From positions 1 through 11,082 of the forward strand of contig CANQLN010000026.1 of assembly GCA_947624695.1 (NCBI GenBank): DNA of 11,082 bases, in the 5' to 3' direction. The DNA is from an uncultured Bacilli bacterium. Its GTDB lineage: Bacteria; Bacillota_I; Bacilli_A; RF39; UBA660. Position 1 is the stretch's first letter. The number at the start of each line of letters is the position of its first letter. Under the pieces are notes generated by a model, which saw nothing but the letters and a program-made list of their open reading frames with translations, searched no databases and was not told the DNA's origin. The translations under genes were made by a program, and so were the position numbers. This document shows, in pieces, positions 1 to 6,404 of the stretch.

Positions 1-42
1 ATTTAAACTAGAATTTAATGTAAGACTAAATTCTTTTTCCAT
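1..42 (-). CDS. possible 5' end of a divergent gene (partial, runs off left edge)
   Basis: On the minus strand an ATG at 40-42 opens a frame of 14 codons (MEKEFSLTLNSSLN) that is still open at the window edge. A candidate extended -10 promoter lies about 57 bp upstream (99-107). There is no convincing Shine-Dalgarno sequence in front of the ATG, and an in-frame stop lies a few codons further upstream. The frame is too short to assign a family, and it overlaps a short repeat, so it may be chance. The inference rests mainly on the divergent promoter. Confidence 0.2.
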   Translation of the reverse strand, partial: MEKEFSLTLNSSLN

Positions 43-62
43 ATACTTAAACTGGAATTTAA
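3..62. repeat. short imperfect direct repeat upstream of a divergent promoter pair
   Basis: The 16-bp unit TTAAACTAGAATTTAA (3-18) recurs as TTAAACTGGAATTTAA (47-62) with one mismatch, 44 bp apart, which is close to four helical turns. The first copy also pairs with TAAATTCT at 27-34 (AGAATTTA at 10-17). The spacing suggests a possible binding site for a regulator of the minus-strand promoter at 99-107. That is inference, because AT-rich DNA gives such repeats by chance. Confidence 0.4.
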
Positions 63-98
63 CTTTTCACTTCACAAAAATGATATAACTTGCTAAAC

Positions 99-107
99 AT
101 TATACCA
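99..107 (-). promoter_or_regulatory. candidate extended -10 promoter, divergent to the left
   Basis: The minus strand reads TGG-TATAAT, a perfect -10 hexamer with the upstream TGn extension. No good -35 hexamer is seen at 16-18 bp, which extended -10 promoters do not strictly need. It would drive transcription towards the left edge. Confidence 0.4.
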
Positions 108-111
108 TACC

Positions 112-139
112 TTGACAAAAAAGAAAAATGTTGTATAAT
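112..139 (+). promoter_or_regulatory. sigma-A promoter of the Cys-rich protein gene
   Basis: A consensus -35 TTGACA (112-117) and a consensus -10 TATAAT (134-139) are separated by 16 bp. The expected transcript start is near 146, which leaves a leader of about 20 nt containing the AGGGGGA ribosome binding site (154-160). Both hexamers match the consensus perfectly, so this looks like a strong constitutive promoter. Confidence 0.8.
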
Positions 140-164
140 AATTACTAATTTTTAGGGGGATATT

Positions 165-725
165 ATGGAAGTATGTAATGATTGTGTTTTCTTAGATAAA
201 AGAAATAAAGAAACATCAATGTATGATCGATATTGGTGTGACAAAAAGGGAGGATATCATTCTCCAACGGAAAGAGCGTGTGGTTATTTTTCTTATAGTA
301 GTAGTTCAGGAAGTTCTAATCAAGGCGGTTATAAGCCTTCAGGATTCAGTTGGATTACCCCGCTTTTAAATAAGTTTGGCAATATTTTCTGTAGCGATTG
401 TGGTGTTACGAATAATTTAGCTAATTTCAGTATGTTATTTGCGGATCTAAATCCCGAATATGACGAAGCTTTAGAAAAAGCCTGCCAAGAAGAAGAATTT
501 ATAAAAGAAGATAATGGTTTCTTTGCTAGTTTAGCGACTAATTTCTTACTTCCTTGGGCTAATGCCATTAACTTACAAAAATTTGATGAAGCGATGGGAC
601 TTTTTAAAAATATGATTGATTCATTACTCCAAAAATTAGGAATCAATATTAATTTAAATAATAATTTAGAAAAAACTAAAAGTTTAAAACTTGTAAATCC
701 TAATCTAATAATTGAAGGTGCTTAA
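165..725 (+). CDS. Cys-rich protein of unknown function
   Basis: This 186-aa protein is not recognised. Its first 42 residues hold four cysteines (C4, C7, C25, C39) in a CxxC-x17-C-x13-C layout, with WC at 24-25 and a CGYF end, which looks like a small zinc- or iron-binding module. A Ser/Gly-rich linker (about 43-62) follows. A second region then carries CxxC (C77, C80) and a helical domain of about 80 residues. There is no signal peptide, and residues 124-140 are only moderately hydrophobic, so it is probably cytoplasmic. The ATG is fixed by AGGGGGA four bases upstream and by a perfect promoter at 112-139. It is the only well-supported plus-strand gene here and is monocistronic, with a palindromic terminator overlapping its stop codon. 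Metal binding is inferred from Cys spacing only. Confidence 0.85.
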   Translation: MEVCNDCVFLDKRNKETSMYDRYWCDKKGGYHSPTERACGYFSYSSSSGSSNQGGYKPSGFSWITPLLNKFGNIFCSDCGVTNNLANFSMLFADLNPEYDEALEKACQEEEFIKEDNGFFASLATNFLLPWANAINLQKFDEAMGLFKNMIDSLLQKLGININLNNNLEKTKSLKLVNPNLIIEGA

Positions 726-740
726 AATTTAAGCACCTTT
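715..740. terminator. bidirectional palindromic terminator between convergent genes
   Basis: AAGGTGCTTAAA (715-726) is the exact reverse complement of 728-739, with a single base at the centre. In practice this gives a stem of 10-11 bp with a small AT loop. On the plus strand it is followed by a T-rich stretch (738-748). Both stop codons (plus 723-725, minus 729-731) lie inside it, so the 3' ends of two converging genes share one hairpin. The minus-side U-tract is poorer, so termination is probably better for the plus-strand transcript. Confidence 0.8.
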
Positions 741-1808
741 ATATTTTTCTTTAATATATTTGACTAAATCCGCCGCCGAATTTTCATTAATAATTTCTTT
801 TTGACATTTTATCATTTTTTCTTGCATCTTAGAATCATTTAAAAGAGTTTCAATACTTTTAATAACTTCTTCAATAGTACCAGCTTTTAAACTCATATTA
901 TTCCTTGCAAAAAAATCGGCATTATAATTTTCGACTCCCGGAATGGGCATCATATGAATAAGAGGTTTATGAATGGTTGCTACTTCACTAGTAGTAAGTC
1001 CTCCTGGTTTAGTAACCACTATTGTACTTTTGGCAATATATTCTGCCATATCTTTAGTGTATCCCACTACATTTAAATTAGGATTATTAATTTTTAATAA
1101 CTCTTCTTCTAATTTTTGATTATTCCCACAAATAACAATCACAGGATAATTTTTTATTTGCTCTAAAATTTTTTCAATTAACTCTTTCATATGACCAAAG
1201 CCCATACTTCCCGATGCAATTAAAATATATTTTTTGGGTAAATCAAGATTATCTTTTTTAGTTTTAAAACTACTCGAAACAGGAATACCTAAAGGAAGCA
1301 CAACATATTTATCAAATCCTTTATCTACAAAAGAAGAAAGTAGTTTATCACTAGGAATAACAAAAGTATCGGGATTAGTTTCATTCCAAAAAGGAATACA
1401 CTCATAATCAGTGGCCACATTTATTAATTTTACATCTTCTTCTTTTTTAATTTCGGTAATAGTCATACTGGGAAATAAATGCGTACAAATAACCAAAGTA
1501 TAGCCATTATCTTTAATAAAATTACTAACTTTTTCTTTGGCTATTTTATTTAGTAAATAAACAGGACTTTTAATATTACTTTTATTATATAATTCTCCTA
1601 TTTTATAAACACCTTTAAAAATACTGCCCTTACCCTTAGTGGAATCTAAATATAATTTTTCGACTATCTTTGCTGCATGTTCACCAATTAACTCTAAATA
1701 ATTGACTACATCACATGCAATTTTATTTTTCTTTAATTCATCTTCAATATAGTGAGCACAACTAGTATGTCCGCCACCCGTATTACATGTTAATATTAAA
1801 ACTTTCAT
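729..1808 (-). CDS. UgtP/MGDG-synthase-type glycolipid glycosyltransferase
   Basis: This enzyme should transfer a sugar from a UDP-sugar to diacylglycerol at the cytoplasmic face of the membrane, giving glycolipids used in the membrane and sometimes as lipoteichoic acid anchors. The 359-aa protein has the GT-B layout of the GT28/MGDG synthase family: the N-terminal loop TGGGH (10-14), ATDY (132-135), the nucleotide-binding turn ASGSMGFGH (198-206) and the donor-site signature KPGGLTTSE (267-275). These separate it from MurG. The ATG at 1806-1808 is preferred: GGGAG (1814-1818) lies five bases upstream, and the stop of the upstream gene ends two bases before it, so translation is probably coupled. 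A TTG four codons upstream (1820) is the alternative start, but it would overlap the neighbour and sit on the binding site. Sugar specificity and processivity cannot be read from the sequence. Confidence 0.88.
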   Translation of the reverse strand: MKVLILTCNTGGGHTSCAHYIEDELKKNKIACDVVNYLELIGEHAAKIVEKLYLDSTKGKGSIFKGVYKIGELYNKSNIKSPVYLLNKIAKEKVSNFIKDNGYTLVICTHLFPSMTITEIKKEEDVKLINVATDYECIPFWNETNPDTFVIPSDKLLSSFVDKGFDKYVVLPLGIPVSSSFKTKKDNLDLPKKYILIASGSMGFGHMKELIEKILEQIKNYPVIVICGNNQKLEEELLKINNPNLNVVGYTKDMAEYIAKSTIVVTKPGGLTTSEVATIHKPLIHMMPIPGVENYNADFFARNNMSLKAGTIEEVIKSIETLLNDSKMQEKMIKCQKEIINENSAADLVKYIKEKYKGA

Positions 1809-1810
1809 TT

Positions 1811-2437
1811 TTACTCCCAATGATTCCCATACATATTCTTTAAATAATCGCGATTAAAAGTATGATCTAAAAATTTTTCAAAAAAATTTTGGGGAGGAAT
1901 TCCTTTATCATAAGCATGAGCCCGCATTACGGAAACAGTTGTTAAAATTATATCAAAGGCTAAAAAAACAATTAAAACATACATTAAAACTTTTCCTACC
2001 TTCGGATTCATTTTAGCAATTAATTTTTGGACAAAAGGATAAAGATATTTAATCCAAACTATTCCTAAAAAGCCCCATATCATGGAATAAAGAAGACAAA
2101 TTCGCCCATTAATATTTAAGAAAAATTTAGAATAATTCCAAGCTGGAAAACCAATAACAAATTCCATTCCCCAACTCATAAAGTATTCTAAGATAGAACA
2201 ACTGATAAAAGATATTAAAAATATTTCACCCCAAGAGCCCTTTTGTTTTTTATACAATAATAATGTTAAAAAGATGGCTCCAAAACCATAAATAGCATTT
2301 ATGGGACCCAAAACTAAAGCCGAATGATTCAGAAATAGATGGTCTATTACAATAGATCCTACTCCTTCTAGTATCCAGCCAAAAACACTAGCAATTAAAA
2401 ATATATAAAATAAATCATAAAATCTTAATTTCTTCAT
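1811..2437 (-). CDS. PF06541-type (putative ABC transporter permease, CmpB-like) membrane protein
   Basis: This 208-aa integral membrane protein has about five hydrophobic segments (roughly 8-30, 42-62, 70-92, 108-135, 150-172). Recognisable family signatures are FGWILEG near the N-terminus (19-25), LGPINAIYGFGA in the second segment, LEYFMSWGMEF, and the W-N-Y-S ... N-x-N-GRICL stretch. These fit PF06541, a family named as a putative type IV ABC permease although its function is not well established. No ATPase partner is encoded nearby. It is transcribed with the glycolipid glycosyltransferase two bases downstream, whose ribosome binding site lies in its last codons. A role in envelope or glycolipid handling is therefore a reasonable guess from context. 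Its own ribosome binding site (GTGAG region) is weak, but a very good promoter lies just upstream. Confidence 0.8.
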   Translation of the reverse strand: MKKLRFYDLFYIFLIASVFGWILEGVGSIVIDHLFLNHSALVLGPINAIYGFGAIFLTLLLYKKQKGSWGEIFLISFISCSILEYFMSWGMEFVIGFPAWNYSKFFLNINGRICLLYSMIWGFLGIVWIKYLYPFVQKLIAKMNPKVGKVLMYVLIVFLAFDIILTTVSVMRAHAYDKGIPPQNFFEKFLDHTFNRDYLKNMYGNHWE

Positions 2438-2455
2438 CTAACTCACTTATAATAA

Positions 2456-2484
2456 AGTATAGCAATTATCTTTCTTAATTTCAA
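2456..2484 (-). promoter_or_regulatory. promoter of the membrane protein-glycosyltransferase pair
   Basis: Reading on the minus strand, -35 TTGAAA (2479-2484), a 17-bp spacer and -10 TATACT (2456-2461) are seen, with TGC directly before the -10 (extended -10). It sits in the 61-bp gap after the XRE regulator stop codon, so the pair has its own transcription start near 2449. Confidence 0.75.
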
Positions 2485-2498
2485 TAATATTAAATTTA

Positions 2499-3053
2499 TT
2501 AATTACAACTGCCACCCTTTTTAATAACAATTTCTTTAACTCTTTTTAAGACATCAGCAGGTGATTCATTAGAATTATAAGATAAACTTTTTTCCATTTC
2601 TTGATCATTAGTTACAAAAGAAATAATTTTATCATTTTTCGCATCTAGCTCTAATTTATAATTGTAATTAGTATTATTTATTTTACAATTCATTTCTACT
2701 GATTTGCCTACAGTATCAACTTTATAATAATTAAACATAACTATTAAAAATATTATGATAACTCCTAAAAATAAGAAAAAATGAATAAAAGAAATGCCTA
2801 AAGATAATTGAGTTAACGCTTTAGTCTTTGATACTTTCTTTAAAATAGTATTTTCTAAATTATTATCTACTAAATCATCTAAACTAACTTCAAATATTCG
2901 AGAAAGTTCTTGGGCTTCTTTTATATCAGGAGCTGATTCACCCATTTCCCAATTAGAAATAGTTTGTCTTGTAACTCCCACTAATTCTCCTAATTCTTCT
3001 TGCGATAATTTTTTGTTTTTTCTTAATTTTTGAATTTTTTGTCCTAGTTCCAT
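2499..3053 (-). CDS. XRE-family regulator with one membrane helix and outer C-terminal domain
   Basis: This 184-aa protein starts with a classic Cro/CI-type helix-turn-helix (about residues 5-62; note LSQEELGELVGVTRQTISNWE). A short linker leads to one long hydrophobic helix (about 84-109). The remaining 75 residues would then face outside and contain two cysteines (C123, C183) that could form a disulfide. This layout suggests a one-component sensor: DNA binding inside, signal detection outside. AAGAAGGA (3061-3068) lies seven bases before the ATG. A 9-bp inverted repeat spans the candidate -10 upstream, consistent with autoregulation. The next genes downstream form the glycolipid pair with a separate promoter, which may be a target. 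The ligand is unknown and the outer domain is not a family I recognise. Confidence 0.85.
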   Translation of the reverse strand: MELGQKIQKLRKNKKLSQEELGELVGVTRQTISNWEMGESAPDIKEAQELSRIFEVSLDDLVDNNLENTILKKVSKTKALTQLSLGISFIHFFLFLGVIIIFLIVMFNYYKVDTVGKSVEMNCKINNTNYNYKLELDAKNDKIISFVTNDQEMEKSLSYNSNESPADVLKRVKEIVIKKGGSCN

Positions 3054-3066
3054 AAATATTTCCTTC

Positions 3067-3092
3067 TTTCTTGTTTTAAATATAACAAGAAA
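3067..3092 (-). promoter_or_regulatory. inverted repeat over the -10 of the XRE gene (candidate operator)
   Basis: TTTCTTGTT (3067-3075) and AACAAGAAA (3084-3092) are perfect 9-bp arms around an 8-bp centre. On the minus strand the centre holds TATATT (3079-3084) preceded by TGT, an acceptable extended -10. Dimeric XRE repressors commonly bind such symmetric sites, so autorepression is likely. The repeat is seen directly; its role is inferred. Confidence 0.55.
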
Positions 3093-3154
3093 TTTCCTTA
3101 TAATCTACCTAATTATCTTAACATCTGGGGTAAATATTTTTAACATTTTAAATT

Positions 3155-3499
3155 TTATCTAATAATAATTGATTCAAAATATTTTTCTTGAAATTCTGTC
3201 AAAGCTCTAATAGCATCATCTGAATAATCTTTTCCTTCTTTGGAAACAACTAATTTATCATCATTGTCATTAGTCCGATGAATTATAGCTATAACTTTAC
3301 CTTGACTTTCTTTAACAGGTTCAAATTCTCCTACTAAATAGGCATCTAATTCTTCGCCATCTCCACTAATAGTGTTAGGAATATAACCATAATTTAACAT
3401 ATACATAAAGCCATGTTTCGGATGTCTAGAACCTAGTTCTCTATCTATTACAATAGATACCTCTTTTCCTAAATAATCTTGAGCCTTTACTTTTTCCAT
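3155..3499 (-). CDS. short family-I inorganic pyrophosphatase-like protein
   Basis: This 114-aa protein resembles the core of family I soluble pyrophosphatases, which hydrolyse PPi to two phosphates with Mg2+. The segment with Y33, N36-Y37-G38-Y39 and I40-P41-N42-T43 matches the NYG-Y-I region. D47, E49 and D52 fall where E. coli has D65, D67 and D70, with Glu replacing one Asp. D80-D81-K82 matches the D102-A-K104 metal and phosphate site. It is much shorter than the usual 165-180 residues and lacks the C-terminal part with the Tyr-Lys pair, so activity or substrate may differ; similar short proteins occur in Clostridia. AGGAG (3506-3510) lies six bases before the ATG. It is the last gene of the operon starting at 5694, with 18 bp to its upstream neighbour. 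Confidence 0.75.
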   Translation of the reverse strand: MEKVKAQDYLGKEVSIVIDRELGSRHPKHGFMYMLNYGYIPNTISGDGEELDAYLVGEFEPVKESQGKVIAIIHRTNDNDDKLVVSKEGKDYSDDAIRALTEFQEKYFESIIIR

Positions 3500-3517
3500 C
3501 TTTATCTCCTTTTCTTT

Positions 3518-3736
3518 TTACCTTCTATCTTCAAAATAATAATCATCTTCATCAAGATCTACATCACTTGAATCTTCAAAATTATAAACATCATAATTTC
3601 CTTTGCGTACTTCTTCTTTTTCATAATCATCTAAATTATTCAATTCCATTTCTTTCTCTAAACGATTATTTTTACTTTTTTTATCATTATCTTCCATTAT
3701 TTCAGATAATCCAAAAAGAAAATTAAAAAGTCCCAT
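3518..3736 (-). CDS. small acidic protein of unknown function
   Basis: This 72-aa protein is not recognised. It begins with a short hydrophobic, amphipathic stretch (GLFNFLFGL, residues 2-10). It then turns highly charged and ends in an Asp/Glu/Tyr-rich tail (about 47-70) that is probably disordered. It is very likely translated: a full AGGAGGTGA site (3740-3748) stands just upstream of the ATG, the best in the window. It sits inside a same-strand operon, 52 bp after the membrane protein gene and 18 bp before the pyrophosphatase-like gene. The N-terminal stretch could touch the membrane, with the acidic tail in the cytoplasm; this is only inference. Confidence 0.7.
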   Translation of the reverse strand: MGLFNFLFGLSEIMEDNDKKSKNNRLEKEMELNNLDDYEKEEVRKGNYDVYNFEDSSDVDLDEDDYYFEDRR

Positions 3737-3788
3737 AATTCACCTCCTCACATATCTTTTTTTGTGGGCCTTGTTTTCCATAATTATT

Positions 3789-4148
3789 TTAACGCTTTTT
3801 GTTTTTAAAGAAAACTACTTTTAAAAAATAAATAATGCCCCCTAAAAATATACCTATAACTATAAAAAGAGAATAACTTTTATTTGCCATAGCGTAATAT
3901 ATTGCATATCCTAAAAGACCAAAAGCATAAACAAAAAAACTAATTTGAAAAATATATTTAAAAACTATGGCAATTTTTTCCTTTTTCAAAATTAAAAACA
4001 AATTTTCCCCAAAGATAGCCAAGGAACATACTAAAAAAGGACAAATTATTATTTTGCCAAGAATTTCATTGCTAAAAAAAGCCCAAGTTAATATTAAAAA
4101 AGCCCCGATGGAAACTATAATTTGTCTAAGAGCATATATATTTTTCAT
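3789..4148 (-). CDS. small four-helix membrane protein of unknown function
   Basis: This 119-aa protein consists almost entirely of four hydrophobic helices (about 7-26, 31-53, 64-86, 92-113) with short loops and a basic end (KNKKR). The positive-inside rule places both termini and the KKEK loop in the cytoplasm. There are no polar signature residues that point to a transporter or enzyme, and I do not recognise the family. It starts three bases after the stop of the DUF1292 gene, with only a weak GGG site in the neighbour's last codon, so expression probably depends on translational coupling. It belongs to the 5694-3155 operon. Confidence 0.75.
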   Translation of the reverse strand: MKNIYALRQIIVSIGAFLILTWAFFSNEILGKIIICPFLVCSLAIFGENLFLILKKEKIAIVFKYIFQISFFVYAFGLLGYAIYYAMANKSYSLFIVIGIFLGGIIYFLKVVFFKNKKR

Positions 4149-4151
4149 TAT

Positions 4152-4436
4152 TTACCCATTCTCTTTAATTTTATTATTTTTTAATATTAATTTTTGAATT
4201 TGATCATTTATTATTTGCCATTCCCTATCTGTTTCTACCTTTTCCATTTTTGTATCATCTAATGGACTATAAATAGAGGCATATACCTTTAAATTACCAT
4301 CTTCACTATAAGTGTTATCAGTATAAATAAGATAATGTTTACCCGTATCAGCTAACATAAAACTTAATAATATTTCATATTTAATAACATTATCATTTTC
4401 ATCAACTATTTCCATATATTTTTTTTCATCTGCCAT
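4152..4436 (-). CDS. DUF1292 family protein
   Basis: This 94-aa protein matches the DUF1292 (PF06949) pattern: an N-terminal MEIVDENDNVIKYEILLSF stretch (8-26), then DTGKHYLIYTD (30-40), an acidic spacer, a Y-S segment and a C-terminal DREWQIINDQIQKL helix (70-83). Such small cytoplasmic proteins (YrzB-like) are widespread in Firmicutes and have no established function. They often stand in conserved housekeeping neighbourhoods. Here one base separates it from the metallopeptidase gene upstream and three bases from the membrane protein downstream. The AAGGA site inside the preceding gene is rather far from the ATG, which suggests coupled translation. Confidence 0.82.
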   Translation of the reverse strand: MADEKKYMEIVDENDNVIKYEILLSFMLADTGKHYLIYTDNTYSEDGNLKVYASIYSPLDDTKMEKVETDREWQIINDQIQKLILKNNKIKENG

Positions 4437-4437
4437 T

Positions 4438-5694
4438 TTAACTTCGTCCTTTTCCTATTTTTTCACTCTCATTTAAATTACTATTAAGTTCTTCAACATT
4501 TACAAAATATTCATCACTAATGGTAATATTATAACCCAACACTTGTCTTACATATTCTGAAAAATCTAAATTAGAAATTATAGTATGATCTATTTTCAAA
4601 TAAATATTTTGTAAATTTTGCTGAATAAAATCTTTTAATTCTATTTCTGAATTTAAATTAATAGTTGTAATCACCATTTTTAATTTATTTAAACTAGCCT
4701 CTAATAAAAATTTTTCAATAAATTGTTTACTACTATCTAATTTTTGACTCTTACCTGGTAATAAAGAGGTTTCAAATTCATATTCTTGATAAAAATCTAA
4801 AGCTTGAATAAACTTCATTACTTCTTCTTCACTTATATATTTTGTTAATTCCTCAATTAATCCTTTTAAATTAGCAGTAAAATAATTTTTTTGCATTTTT
4901 TCTTGACCCACTATTTCTTCCACCATCGTGGCAATCCTTGTTTCATATAAATAAAAATAAGAAAAGCCTTCCGTATTTCTATTAGTTAATAATTGAGTAT
5001 AACCTTCATTTATCCCTTTCCCAATAGTATTTTGACAAAATCCCGAATATTTAGTTTTAGTTTTAAAATCATAATAAGTACTTGCCATATGAAATAATTC
5101 ATGAAAAATAGTGATTTCATTTTCATCATCCGAAACTAACATTCTATTTTTATCAGCTCTATAACTTCCTAAAACCACAGTTTCTTTATTAACGTCATCT
5201 TTTTCAGAGGTAATTTTAGTATCCAAACTACCAATATTTCGGTAAAAATATAGTAATAATTCTTCCGGAAATTTTTGATGAAGCATTTCAATAAATTTAT
5301 TTATTGATACTTGTAAATGTTCATTAGCATTTTCCACTTCATTAGTTACTAAATAATCTGCTTGTAATTCCGGAGATAATTTTATTTTTTTAATATTTTT
5401 AGGAATAAAGTCTCTATGTAGTTCAATAGTTTTAAAAGTTTTATCTAGGCAATATAAAATAATTGTACAACTATATTTAAATAAAGTTTTTCCTATTCTA
5501 TCAATTAAATTAGGAAGATAAGGAAGATGGTGAAAAAAGTCTAAATTAGCATTAGGATATTTTTCTTTAAAATATTTTATTACTTTTTGCATATAATCAG
5601 GCATGGTATTTATTTCTTTACTAACATGTTCAGCATACTTATCAAAATCTTCTTTTAATAAATTAGCTTTTTCTTTTAAGCCTAATTTTTCCAA
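4438..5694 (-). CDS. soluble HExxH zinc metallopeptidase-like protein (TTG start)
   Basis: This 418-aa protein carries HELFH (198-202) inside TIFHELFHMAS, the zinc-binding and catalytic motif of many metallopeptidases. INEGYTQLL follows, where E230 is 28 residues after the second His and is a plausible third zinc ligand, as in gluzincins. The flanking regions are mainly helical and match no family I can name. There is no signal peptide or membrane segment, so a cytoplasmic role is likely. The TTG at 5692-5694 is preferred over the ATG at 5745: AAGGAGGT (5700-5707) lies just upstream of it, and a TATAAT at 5719-5724 falls inside the longer frame, so the transcript would start after the ATG. 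It heads the operon with DUF1292, a membrane protein, an acidic protein and a pyrophosphatase-like protein. Substrate unknown; peptidase activity is inferred from the motif. Confidence 0.8.
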   Translation of the reverse strand: MEKLGLKEKANLLKEDFDKYAEHVSKEINTMPDYMQKVIKYFKEKYPNANLDFFHHLPYLPNLIDRIGKTLFKYSCTIILYCLDKTFKTIELHRDFIPKNIKKIKLSPELQADYLVTNEVENANEHLQVSINKFIEMLHQKFPEELLLYFYRNIGSLDTKITSEKDDVNKETVVLGSYRADKNRMLVSDDENEITIFHELFHMASTYYDFKTKTKYSGFCQNTIGKGINEGYTQLLTNRNTEGFSYFYLYETRIATMVEEIVGQEKMQKNYFTANLKGLIEELTKYISEEEVMKFIQALDFYQEYEFETSLLPGKSQKLDSSKQFIEKFLLEASLNKLKMVITTINLNSEIELKDFIQQNLQNIYLKIDHTIISNLDFSEYVRQVLGYNITISDEYFVNVEELNSNLNESEKIGKGRS

Positions 5695-5699
5695 AGTAT

Positions 5700-5724
5700 A
5701 CCTCCTTATCATACTTATATTATA
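5700..5724 (-). promoter_or_regulatory. -10 and ribosome binding site that fix a TTG start
   Basis: On the minus strand TATAAT (5719-5724) is followed by AAGGAGGT (5700-5707), then six bases and TTG (5692-5694). The predicted transcript start near 5711 lies downstream of the ATG at 5745. The -35 at the proper distance is poor. A perfect TTGACA at 5777-5782 exists further upstream but has only a weak -10 partner (near 5754-5759), so two overlapping starts are possible. Confidence 0.6.
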
Positions 5725-5812
5725 ATTTATTATGTAGTAATCCATAAAAAAAAATAAATTAAAAACTAATTATTTATGTCAAATTTAAGTATAATTATTT
5801 TTAATTTAAAAA

Positions 5813-6319
5813 CTAAGATAATATAAAGGCTACTATATTGCAAATAACCGCAATAAAGAATAATATACCGGTTAATAAATCAGTTTTATCTTTTCCTATT
5901 TTATAACGGCTTAAAAAAGTAACGCAGTTATAAGCACATAGTAAACTAACAAGGGACGCCATATTAGTATCTTTAAGAAAAGCAATAATCATTAAAATGA
6001 CAGAGAATAAAACCATCCCAATAATTCCATATTTCATGGACTTTAAATTAACGAGTTCTGTTAATTTGATAATATTTTCTTCACTCTTCTTTTCAATATC
6101 TTTTTCTTCTATTTTTTCTCCGGCCAATATCTCATTGATACTTACCTCTAATATGTCACTTAAAGGTTTAAGTAAAGACATATCCATTAAACATAAACCT
6201 CGTTCCCATTTACTAACAGCATTTTTGGTAATACCTAGTTTTTCGGCTAATTCTTCTTGGGTTAAGCCTTTATTTTTTCTTTGCTCAGCAATAAATTTGC
6301 CAATTTGTTCTTGATTCAT
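5813..6319 (-). CDS. XRE-family regulator with C-terminal membrane helices
   Basis: The 168-aa protein has an N-terminal Cro/CI helix-turn-helix (1-65; LTQEELAEKLGITKNAVSKWE) and a charged linker. Three hydrophobic helices follow (about 95-115, 119-137, 148-168), and the last ends at the C-terminus. This is a common Firmicutes layout of membrane-tethered one-component regulators, with signals probably sensed in or near the membrane. AAGGAG (6327-6332) lies seven bases before the ATG. The first 90 residues are clearly paralogous to the gene upstream at 7553-6405, so the pair probably arose by duplication with different sensor parts. A palindrome overlaps its -10, suggesting autoregulation. It ends 118 bp before the metallopeptidase operon, which may be a target. 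Confidence 0.87.
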   Translation of the reverse strand: MNQEQIGKFIAEQRKNKGLTQEELAEKLGITKNAVSKWERGLCLMDMSLLKPLSDILEVSINEILAGEKIEEKDIEKKSEENIIKLTELVNLKSMKYGIIGMVLFSVILMIIAFLKDTNMASLVSLLCAYNCVTFLSRYKIGKDKTDLLTGILFFIAVICNIVAFILS

Positions 6320-6339
6320 ATTCTTACTCCTTCTAAACC

Positions 6340-6355
6340 ACTATAACAACTGTTA
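6340..6355 (-). promoter_or_regulatory. extended -10 promoter with overlapping palindrome
   Basis: The minus strand reads TGT-TATAGT, with the -10 at 6340-6345. TAACA (6344-6348) and TGTTA (6351-6355) form a 12-bp palindrome over it. The next gene upstream (7553) also has TGT-TATA at its -10 but lacks the full symmetry. An operator role is inferred. The -35 region is poor, so activity may rely on the extended -10. Confidence 0.5.
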
Positions 6356-6404
6356 GCAATTTTTAAAACATACCAAAGGTTTACTATTAATTAAATAGCT
6401 ATTC

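Noticed and set aside
329..646. Minus-strand 105-codon frame under the Cys-rich protein gene.
   Set aside because: The plus-strand frame has a perfect promoter and ribosome binding site and a terminator; the reverse frame has none.
3967..4197. Plus-strand 76-codon hydrophobic frame.
   Set aside because: It is antisense to a four-helix membrane protein; hydrophobic reverse frames are expected there.
5997..6314. Plus-strand 105-codon frame opposite an XRE gene.
   Set aside because: It lies antisense to a clear helix-turn-helix protein and shows no start signals.
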